Of a stretch of DNA of 64,000 nt, positions 54,691 to 64,000 are shown in pieces (position 1 is the stretch's first letter; each line of letters starts with the position of its first letter). Both the position numbers and the translations under genes were made by a program. The stretch is from Cryptomeria japonica. Taxonomy: Eukaryota; Streptophyta; Pinopsida; Cupressales; Cupressaceae. The stretch lies in contig NC_081411.1 of NCBI RefSeq assembly GCF_030272615.1, positions 185,676,449 through 185,740,448 on the forward strand. The letters are read 5' to 3'. The notes below the pieces were generated by a model. That model ran no database searches. It saw nothing but the letters and a program-made list of their open reading frames with translations, and was not told the origin of the DNA.

Positions 54691-57600
54691 TAGGCTCCGA
54701 CTTACTCCTGGAAGTCGCAAAGCTAAACGGAAGTCCTGGAACACTTATTAGTCCTTAAACTCAATTAACAATTATCAATTTGCACAAACAACTATCTTGC
54801 CATTATCTTAGAACATTATTCATAAATCCTCTACAAGTGTCATCATCCATTAACAAAAATGCATCTAACATCATTCACATCTTAGAACGTTCTAGAATTT
54901 ACACACAATTATAGCAAAGATACGAGACTTTTCCCTTCTTATTACACCAAATTAAAGCAATTAAAATACATATAGACACAGTTATCCTTCTCATTTATCA
55001 AACATGACAAGAAAACATGCTCTCAAGGTCAATTTCTTTCACCAATTCCTCTCTTTCACAAGATTTTATCACATAGAACTATCTTCACATATCAATTCTT
55101 TTTACAAGCAAGTTAACTTTCGTCAAATAAGAGCAATGTCAGAACTCAATTGTTTACTTTTTTCAGACATACAAGAGCCTTTCCAATGACTATGCCCCAT
55201 AACATAGTGACAAGTTAATACCATTTAATCCATGATTACACATAATATCCATCCACAAGACTGGTTTGCACAACACAATAGGCCACATGTGAGCATGTCA
55301 AATGCTCGGTCAAAGGTAACATATATGATCCACATCTCTATGCCTGCTCTCAAAATAAATACATGATCAACAAATGTCCAACATCTCACTCGAGGGCTTG
55401 ATGGTGCTAGGGTACACCATAGCAGTGCTTCCTTCCATACAAGTCCCTCGTGAATATCCCTTGTTGTGTAAGGTGTTTAGCCTCCAAGAGATAGTCACCA
55501 CTCATAGGTAGGTAGTGGATCCTAGCTATTTCATAGCCTCACATACCTCCATCCTCAAGGTTCCCTGCGTCTACTTCCTCGTATACACTCATCCAAGCCC
55601 ATCTCCTACGTTCTTGGAGAGGAATTCACATTGCAACACAAGACCAGCATACGAAAACAACAAGGATAAACCGGTTTAGCCACCAAAGTACAAAAGATTA
55701 AAGATAATAATTGTCAATTCCAACAATAAAACAAGAAAATAATTTCCGGATTTGCAACATCAAATCAAGTAAGATCAAGATTGCAAGATCGTGGCTAAAC
55801 CGTCAAGGCAAAGTAAAATAAATTGCTGGCCCACAAAGAAATAAATAAATAATTAAAAGACAATCATAATTGCACATTACATCACTACGTGACTAGTAGC
55901 TAGCCACCAACGAGGAAGGAAGGAACAATCATCTAGCTATCCTAGTAGCTCATCATGTGGTGTGGCCAAGTCACACATCCACATGGCATGGCAGTGTGCA
56001 CCTCGACATCACCCTGCATCACGTCATCACGTGCCATGGCTCTACCCAATACCTAGCGGTAGGCCGCATGGAAATGTCTACTACACCCCGCATCGTGTCT
56101 CAGAACGGCATGGCAATACTTCAAGCGGACAAAGCACGCAATGGATGTATCCCGCATGGCAGTGTACCCCACAGATAAGGCACGCGTCGGTCACACTCCA
56201 CATAGCGATGTTCCTCTCAGGATACTCATCGTAAGCCAGAGGTATACATGGCTAAGGTTTGCCCACAAGTCTACCACCACTAGTCAGTTGGCAACTTATG
56301 TAAGAACAGTAACACGCCTCTCATGAAGACAAGGCAATAGGTACTCCAATAAAATTCCATCAATATGCTCAAAAACTGTCATCTATATGCTCAAAATAAA
56401 GGATAGGAATAAGGCTGGCACACATGAACCTCATAAATCGGTTCATCACAAGGGGAAGTATTGAGTACACCTATGTTATAGCTTCATTACAAAACTATGT
56501 CTTTCCTCAAATAGGGAAGCTAAAGTCACTTCGCATCGATATTACTCGTACGCTGTTCATACTATTCAAGGAATGGTGACTTGTACTACTACCCCTTCAC
56601 ATACTGACTTATCAACAACCCATGGGTTGGCACTCAGTAAGGAAACAAATAAGCAACATTACATAGATAGGTATGGTTTCCCATACTCATAAACAAACAT
56701 ATTCCCCATGGTTGATTACTTCACCATCCCATGGGCACACAAAACAAGTACGGGTTTTCTCACAACACACACAGAATAGCACCATTACTGGTTTAGTCAC
56801 ATTTACGGGGAGTACTTTACATTATGCTAACATATACTTAAGGGAAGTTTTAATTATGCTTTACACATGAATCACCAAACAAAGTTTACTCTAGATCCAC
56901 GTACTAATATTTTCAACAATTCAAATTTACACGAAGAAATAACATCATTCTGATATCTTTCTCAATCTTCCCTAAGAATTTTCACTCACCTTACTAACTA
57001 TGCAATTTCCCTTTTCAAGATGAAAAACTTTCCTCTTTCAATTAGAAGCCAAGGCTAACATACAATTTCATATGCTTTATAACAAAATTTCTTCTTAAAT
57101 CACTGCATTCCAAATAGTATTTCAAAGACAACAATTCCTATATTTTAGACAAGAGGAGGAAGAGAGTTGGAAAATCAACTATTTCCTACGAATACACAAG
57201 AATTTCAAAATCACACCATATGCTCGGACATAAGTTTATCATTTGAGTTGCACGGTTTTCATTTTGCTATCTTTTAGGAAGGTGCCAAAACATCCTATCA
57301 TGACATTTTCTAATCATTATTGCTGCACTATAATGTTCTAGTTTCCGATCAAGAATTCAAAACAATCAAATTTTCTTTTGTCATACAAGTCTTCTTGAGA
57401 ACAATCATTATTCGTGATATGATACAATACAATAATATATCAAATTTAACATTGGAAATTCATAATATGACAAGGAGGTACATAAAGATCTATCTACTAA
57501 AATTTACACATTCAATGCATACAATTCCACAAGCCTTTCATTTACTCTTCCTTAAACACAATAAGGCAATTATCTAAATCCAAAGCAAGTTAAAAGTGCG

Positions 57601-58458
57601 TCACTTAATAGGTCCTAAATCACACTAGTTGACTAAGCACATAAAGAATCTTTCGAGGAGCACATTAGTTCACTCTTGAAGCTACTACAATATGTCCTCT
57701 TCTGGTATTCCTTTCACATCAAGCAATTTTCACAAAATCACTTTGCGCATATTAAAGCACCTTACTTAAGATGAAATTTAATTATATTACTCCTACCAAG
57801 CACATGGAGAACCCTTTAATGCAAACATACCATTTTCTATCATTAACCAAAATTTAACTCCCAAACCAATCCCCCTTCACAATCTAAAACACAAAAACGT
57901 TATAAGGTTCACACAAGGCTCAAGATATATCATCCTTTCTCTTGCAATTAGAAAACTTAAATAAGAGGTAACTACACATATCAATTCCTTTTAATTTACT
58001 TAGAGAGAGAAAAGAAGATGAGTCATAATCACTCAATGTACTACATAATAAGCATTAACATTTGCCATTCTAGTCTTTCAAGTGGACAATCATTAAAATA
58101 GATCATAACCATAGACAAACATGTTTCGTACTTTTGGATCCCAGACATTAACAAATCAACCCAGGTGGATTAGTCAAAAGAGTAAAACAAAGCAAGAATG
58201 AAGGTACATATGAATCCCTTTCCAAGGTAAGAGAAGTCATAGACGAAGACCTCAATAAGGAGACAAAACACCTATAATCATTCACAAAACACCCACATCA
58301 AGAAGGTGAAGCAAGGTGTGAACACACACACGTTACACACAAGTAGGGTTTGTTAGATCACACCCTCACATCAAGGTGGACAAGCATAAAACATAAGGTA
58401 GACCCACACACACCAACTAAGAGCACAAGTGAAACCAGAGATCCCAGTGTTGCAACTT

Positions 58459-58473
58459 GGGCTCTGATACCAA
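58459..58473 (-). other. PBS of RE8, internal 2 (initiator Met tRNA)
   Basis: Minus strand TTGGTATCAGAGCCC, next to LTR3, the 5' LTR of the element. Confidence 0.93.
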
Positions 58474-58474
58474 G

Positions 58475-61400
58475 TGTAATGCCCCGCCAGGAAAACCCTA
58501 AGGGTTTAAGTTAAAAACACTCAATTAGAGTGTAAATATTTTTTTATTTTTTAAAAAAAATAATAATTAAGAGCGTTAATGAAAAAGTTACAATATTAAG
58601 ATAGATTGAAGTTATCTCAAAGCTATCTCTAACTAGATAACACAGCGAAAGGCTAAAACGATCCTAAGGAGTTTCCCAACGTGATTACAAAACCTTACAC
58701 CTAACTCAACTTGCATCATTAGATCCATTAAACTGGATATCAAAATTGCGAGATAATGCATAGACCTTGATTATATATATGTGTTCAAAGATATGACATC
58801 ATAGAATTTTAGGAAGCGTTCATTTACTTTGGTGGTTAGGAGGCCTTTGATAGGTTGTTTATTCATTGCACTTTAATTCATAATTACATTAAGAGGTCTC
58901 CAAAAAGGTTCATGCATTTAATATAATGAAGTTCATTCCTTGGGTTGGTGGTATCCATTCACAATTGATTTCATCCTTTAATGTTTAAAGATATGCCTAA
59001 TGAGATTCATTCATTTAAGGTTAAACTACGATTAATAAAACGAGGATTCCTTCATTAGATTTTAAATATTCACCCACATTTGATATCTTTCTTAAATATT
59101 AAAAAGTATGGTTAATGAGAAAAGTTCATTACTTAAGGATTAACTACAACTAATAGAGTGAGGTCCCTTCATTTGATTTCATGCATAGCCAACTAATGAG
59201 TTGAAGTTCTTTTATGAAAGGTAAAATGTGAGTAGCCATAGAATTCATTTGTATTTTTAATAATGCAAATAATTGGACTAACTTCATTAAGATGGATATG
59301 CATTAGGACACATGAGAGCATCCTTTAAATTAAAGTATCATTAACTAGATGACATTCATCATTTTGAGATTCGAATATTAAGATCATAGTGACGTCCTTC
59401 TATTAAGATTAAAATACAATTGTCTTATTGCACATCTCTTTTTTTTTATAAACGAAGTTAATAGGAGGGAGATACTTTTACTAAGATTTAATGTATCAAC
59501 ATCTAATTGAATCCTTCCCTATTCAGTTCATTTTTAGCAATCATAAAGAAATTCATTTATTGGGGTTATAAATATGGAAGACTAGTTGAGATAACCCAAT
59601 TTTAAAATTAATCTGGTGAGGATTATTGATTATAATTACAACATGAATTATTAAGTATATTCATCCAATATACAACATGGATGCCTAGTTGAGTCCACAC
59701 GATTATCAAATTAATCTGGTGAGGATTATTGGTTATGATTAAAGCGTGAAATAACTTAACAAATTCGTCCAATGTAATGAAACATAATTAACATGGCGTG
59801 ATTCATTTACTAAGGTAAAAAAAGTAGATATTTATATGATGTGCATCCTTTAGATTTCAATCTAGGAATTGTGACATAAATTTTAACTTTGTTTCCCTTT
59901 TACATTCATTCCATTAACATGCTTATTAACAATTTAATCCAATGAAGTATTCTAGCAAGATTCTTTCCACTATTACAATTTAAATTAACATATTTTAAAT
60001 ACTTTGCCATAATCATAATTTACAATGTCTTATGAATCTGATTTACTACTTTCCTCAAGATGTCTGATTTTGTGCATTTGATTTAAATTCGTTAATTTTC
60101 CATCATACACTTATACAAGATAACAACCATACATGATAACTTAAAGCATGAAACAAAGGAAACTAAAACACCGCATAACACAGGAATGATCTCGGAGTTC
60201 ACCCCTAAAGGGCTACATCTCCGGGTCTGCTCAACTGCAAGACCCCTCTGGCATTTAATATAGTTAAAGTTACATATTTACATGTCTTTACAACTCTGCC
60301 TTTTAGGCGAACACATACACTATTCAACATCTACCTAAATAGATTATTACACAGTGATCCCTTTTAAAAGCGGGTCAAATTGAATCATAACAAAAGAAAA
60401 CAAACAAACCTAGGTTCTCTTATTTGATGGTAGCCTAACTAGGGGCTTGACCGACTTATAACCAACTACTATCACAACAAGTCTTGCCATTACATAACCA
60501 AGTTCTATTATAGAAATTTAGACCTACATAGGCATTATCCGATAGAGGTATCCGTTTACCATATCTGTTTAACCATTAATGTCGACCAAGTATATGGATT
60601 TGCTAAATTAACTTTTATTTAAAAATTCACCTTTAACCCACCCTTAATACTAGTCCATGTTAATAATACGAATTAACCCAAGCTTGGACGTAGTCAATAT
60701 GTAATTTAATAATTTGTATTAAAGTATGGATTTGCTAAATGTTCGTTATCTAAATCCAGCTAATATTCAATAATCTCGAATTAAATAATGCAAAGAAACC
60801 GAATTTAAAATTAAATAATATATAAAAAAAACTGAATTTAAAACCTCTTAAACTAACTTAACTCCACTTATTAATTTAATTTGGTTTTTCTTTATTTATA
60901 TATATATATTCATATATTCTATTTTTTTTTCTTTTTTTTCATAAAAATAATAATATAAAAACAATTAAAAATAATAATTAAAATTTAAACGAAATAAACT
61001 TTTTTTTTGGTTTTCAAAAAAAGAGGGAGAGGGTACCCACGTGGACACCCACGTGGGACCCCCCCTTTGGCAGCCTAGCTACCATTGGTAGCGCTGCTAC
61101 CAAATGGTAGCAGGGCGCAACCATTTGGTAGCAGTTCGCTACCTCTGGTAGCGCTGCTACCAACTGGTAGCAGCTGCCATGGGGGCACAAAAACACTTTT
61201 TTTTTTTTTTTAATTTTTTTTAAAAAAAAATCATTTTGTTACAGCAAATAAAAAGAACAGTTTTTAAAAAAAAATAACAAATCTTCTGTGCACCCACACA
61301 GCTAGAGACAGGGAAAAAAGAGAACAAGTTCCAGCAACCCCATTTTTTGAAAAACATTCACAGTCACAGCCATTTCCTCTCCATTTTTTTTTTTGTTTCT

Positions 61401-63019
61401 TTTTCAGAATAACCAAAATATCAAAATGGGGGAAGATTTCCGAATAACAGCTCATGGTTTTCCTCCAAACACACAAAACAGTTTCAAAGTCTCTTAGATA
61501 GGTAAGATTTACTAACTCATAAGGCAAAAATCTTGATCCAATGTCCACCATTATTTCAAACTAGAACTCAGATTTTCAAGAGAGAATCAAACACATTTCT
61601 TTTGGTTTTAAATGCAATACAAGATACACAAGAGACCTACCTCCCATTAGCATTCCTGGCATGAATCTGAAGAAGAGCTCCACCTACAACTCCAAGCAAG
61701 AAAGAAGAAACTCCCTTTTTCTCCCACATTTTCCCCCCCAAAAAAAAGAACCCCCAAAATGTCTACAAAACTAGGTTAAAAAGTGAAACCCTAATTTTGC
61801 CCTAATTTTCAATTTCGAATTTAGGCATTTATTTTTAAAATAAAATAATGAAAATCAAAATGGAAGTCCTTCCTTTCCATTATTCCATACTTCTTATTCG
61901 TTCTTCTTTTAAAATTAAAAAGCTTCCATTTCTTATTTAATTCTTTTTTTTTTTTTTTAATCTCCCAATATCAATTTAGGCCTACTTTTATATTTTGAAC
62001 TGTTAACAGGGATGATGTATTTAAATTAATTTAAATCTCAAAAATCAATCATTTACACTATATCAACTTTATAAGAAAAAAAAGAAATAATTTCTTTTAA
62101 ATAATAATAATTTACCCTTTTTCTCCCAACATGCGAAGATGAGTAATTTATTTCTATTTCTCAATTGACTTTTAAATTTTTCCTTTCCAAAACGCATAAC
62201 TCATTAAATTCATTATTTTCGAATTTAACTATTAAATCGACTTGCTATAACATAGTAAAGCGACCTTTTTAAATAAATGACTAACCTAATGCAAGAGTCT
62301 CATTTATTCAAATTTCTCAACTACAAATGCGTAAATGTTAGAAATGCGTAAATGAGCACACTAACCCAAGTTAAATACCTTAAGCTTGTTACAATAATAA
62401 TTAAAGCAATCCCTTTAAATTAACGATTACTCGTATAGAAGAAACTACCTATTTACATTTCTATGTCACTAATGTGTACGTTTACTCATTAAATTGAATT
62501 TAATACTTAGGATAACAAACTCGACTTACCTCGCGCAAGGCATGCAAATCGAGGAAGTCTACCAAATTACTTGACATGAAATCCAATGGAAAGAAAGCCC
62601 CATGAATCCACACACGATGCTCACCTAACCATGGCTAAGGCAAGACGAGAGTTATATGACCACCAAATCCGAATTCTAAAGATGAAAGAGGCATACTCAA
62701 CCTTGCAAATCCCAAAGGAGATGAACCTTGCCCTAAGCGGTGTTGTACCTGCAATCTCCTGCACCCATGAATTCATACAAGCATGCATATACATATACAT
62801 ATTCAATGAAGGCGTTAGCTCAAGATTTATCACAAGGGTTAGGAACAATTACATTTACATGAGAATCGATGCAAAAGCACAATAATAAGTATGCACAGTT
62901 ATTTATATTATCTAAACTACACATTTGACCATGGTTAACTTACCTTTCAAGAATGCCACATAGGAAGTCAATCATGGTCAAACGGGTTTTACAAGTCTAG
63001 CTAGGGTATGGGCATTACA
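58475..63019 (-). repeat. RE8 LTR3 (5' LTR of the element)
   Basis: 4,545 bp, TGTAATGCCC...GGGCATTACA. Palindrome array 61078-61173, two G-boxes near 61036-61058, minus-strand TATATAAATA at 60902-60893. If the TATA is used, U3 spans about 2.1 kb and R-U5 about 2.4 kb. Confidence 0.95.
60893..61173 (-). promoter_or_regulatory. RE8 LTR3 promoter-like block (likely the active 5' promoter)
   Basis: Five palindromes, one with a broken arm (GCAACC), two CCCACGTGG G-boxes and TATATAAATA, in that order on the minus strand. This is the 5' LTR, so it would drive the full-length transcript. Confidence 0.5.
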
Positions 63020-63063
63020 TATAATATATTCCTGGCACAATCTCTGACAGAGAGAGAAAGACC
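63020..63063 (+). mobile_element. RE6: Gypsy element, third segment
   Basis: 44 bp beginning with the TATAA duplicate. It continues the RE6 pre-RT reading frame from 41782 (codons for SLTERER-type residues) and is then cut by RE9. Confidence 0.75.
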
Positions 63064-63325
63064 TATTGGCATATGCACACTCCAATGAGACATTGTAGGT
63101 GATTGAAGGTTTTGTCATTGATGGCAACCTTACAATCCTATGACACTGGCAAGGCATTCCACTGGAACTAGCAAGATCAGACTATACACTGACACTCACA
63201 TCACTGACACCGGCAGTGAAAGGAAGCATACCAACACAGAAGCTGATAGAATTTTTGTTATTAATATATTTTGGTTATTATTGTAAAATCTTTGTAAGTC
63301 GAATCGGCAAGTTGTAAAATGACTC

Positions 63326-63334
63326 TTATATAAG
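63326..63334 (+). promoter_or_regulatory. TATA box of RE9 LTR
   Basis: TTATATAAG followed by AGAG; the only good TATA in the LTR. Confidence 0.65.
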
Positions 63335-63501
63335 AGAGATCATTGTAGAACATTTGTAATGAAGTAAAAAGAATATAATTAGGCGAAATAAGGCAGGCCT
63401 ATTATGCAAATTATAGGTTAAGGGTTTATGTAAGAAGCATAACAGAAACTGGTATTGGATCTGGCATTAAATAGATGCTATTTTGAAGCAGTACAAGACA
63501 C

Positions 63502-63595
63502 TGGATTTATATAATCCATTTTGGAAGTCAGTGAGACTTCCTATTTTGTATTTGAGCAGTGAGCTCTAGCCAGTTGGCCTTCCTGCATGTGCAGG
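63502..63595 (+). repeat. five consecutive palindromes in RE9 LTR
   Basis: TGGATT-TATAT-AATCCA (63502-63518), GGAAGTC-AGTGA-GACTTCC (63523-63541), GAGC-AGTGA-GCTC (63554-63566), GCCAGTTGGC (63569-63578) and CCTGCA-TG-TGCAGG (63582-63595). All stems are perfect. Confidence 0.8.
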
Positions 63596-63880
63596 TCCCT
63601 CTTGTAGCAATAATATTCTCTTATTGGCCAGTAAGTGAATATTGTGGGTCACAAATCCCACCGAGGTTTTTCCCACACTAGGTTTCCTTGTTAAATCCTT
63701 GTGTTATGGTGTGTTTTTCATGTGGTTGTTTTTATCTCTATTTATTGCATTACTTTCTACCTACTGGTACTCAGTATTAATATGCTCTACATGTTTTAAG
63801 TTAAGAAAATCTTATAATCGGTTAGATACTGATTCACCGCCCCCCCCCCCCCTCTCAGTATCTGTGGGAATCCTAACAAG

Positions 63881-63892
63881 TGGTATCAGAGC
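63881..63892 (+). other. primer binding site of RE9 (initiator Met tRNA)
   Basis: TGGTATCAGAGC two bases after the LTR end. Confidence 0.92.
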
Positions 63893-63949
63893 TTGGTCCT
63901 CTATTTTCAGAAGCCTAACAACTTGAGGAAGATCTTGACACCAGTAGAG

Positions 63950-64000
63950 ATGGAAAATTTGATGAAGCAACTTGAAGGAGCTCTCTCTGACTATGATGCA
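63950..64000 (+). CDS. RE9 gag, first 17 codons
   Basis: ATG 63950 opens MENLMKQLEGALSDYDA and is still open at the window edge. The position, about 70 nt after the PBS and following a CTTGAGGAAGATC leader like those of RE4, RE5 and RE7, supports a gag start. Too short to judge integrity. Confidence 0.55.
   Translation, partial: MENLMKQLEGALSDYDA

Larger units (their letters stand above)
54680..58474 (-). other. RE8 internal region 2, non-coding
   Basis: 3,795 bp, near-identical to internal region 1 over its whole length. PPT 54680-54690, PBS 58459-58473. No coding signature. Confidence 0.88.
41783..63019 (-). mobile_element. RE8: tandem three-LTR LARD-type element
   Basis: Structure in plus coordinates: LTR1 41783-46325, internal 46326-50121, LTR2 50122-54679, internal 54680-58474, LTR3 58475-63019. 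The PBS lies at the right end of each internal region and the PPT at the left end, so the element reads on the minus strand and LTR3 is its 5' LTR. LTRs of about 4.55 kb plus internal regions of about 3.8 kb without pol match the size class of large retrotransposon derivatives (LARDs, such as barley Sukkula). Copies are nearly identical by eye, so it is young. One TSD flanks the whole. Confidence 0.95.
63064..63878 (+). repeat. 5' LTR of RE9
   Basis: About 815 bp, TATTGGCATATGC...ATCCTAACA. The expected TGTTGGC start reads TATTGGC, so the first bases are either mutated or set a few bases off. TATA at 63326-63334, palindromes at 63502-63595, GGTTTTTCCCACACTAGG near 63665, long C-tract before CTCTCAGTAT at about 63837-63860. 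Confidence 0.8.
63064..64000 (+). mobile_element. RE9: Copia element, 5' LTR and gag start
   Basis: LTR 63064-63878, PBS at 63881, gag ATG at 63950; runs off the window. It interrupts RE6. Its TSD cannot be checked because the 3' end is not present. Confidence 0.82.

Noticed and set aside
41783-63019. Three unrelated satellite monomers or a simple segmental duplication
   Set aside because: Each unit has LTR ends TGTAATGCCC/GGGCATTACA, PBS and PPT at the proper borders, and a single TSD flanks the whole, which fits a tandem retroelement better.

Overview
This 64-kb window holds no recognisable host gene. It is a nest of LTR retrotransposons from a large, repeat-rich plant genome. The plant call rests on Ty1/Copia and Ty3/Gypsy elements with initiator-Met-tRNA primer sites, AAAGGGGGAG polypurine tracts and a LARD-like element. 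A gymnosperm is possible but cannot be shown from the sequence. At least nine elements (RE1-RE9) are stacked by insertion, and five boundaries are backed by target-site duplications (TSDs) or short flanking repeats.

Layout. RE1 (1-5273, left end outside the window) is a Copia-type element with a broken gag end, a decayed accessory ORF of about 1,080 codons where pol would be expected, and a 3' LTR. It sits in RE2, a decayed Copia element (5274-8401, resuming 23659-25231). RE2 is split by RE3 (8402-23658), a gag-only Copia element with 2.5-kb LTRs. The 5' LTR of RE3 is split by RE4 (9513-16282), a full-length but decayed Copia element (TSD AGGGT). The 3' LTR of RE2 abuts RE5 (25232-27078), a Copia internal region with no PBS. 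RE5 is cut by RE6, a Gypsy element starting at 27079 (gag, protease, G-patch). RE6 is split by RE7 (28806-36252, full-length Copia, TSD CAATA), RE8 (41783-63019, minus strand, TSD TATAA) and RE9 (63064 to window end, Copia 5' LTR and gag start).

RE8 is the largest object: LTR, internal, LTR, internal, LTR (about 4.55 and 3.8 kb units) with no convincing coding capacity. It is a tandem LARD-type element. Its middle LTR switches affinity between the two outer LTRs, as expected for unequal crossing-over.

All protein-coding regions are pseudogenes with in-frame stops, frameshifts or lost catalytic residues. The most unusual signals are non-coding: (i) arrays of consecutive mini-hairpins with a CTAACA-like loop downstream of the likely TATA box in the LTRs of RE1, RE2, RE4 and RE7, with sequence-unrelated hairpin arrays at the matching place in RE3 and RE9; (ii) an array of GCTACC/GGTAGC palindromes with G-boxes and a TATA box in the RE8 LTR; (iii) doubled polypurine tracts; (iv) the RE1 accessory ORF.

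Relative order from nesting: RE2 is older than RE1 and RE3; RE3 is older than RE4; RE5 is older than RE6; RE6 is older than RE7, RE8 and RE9.
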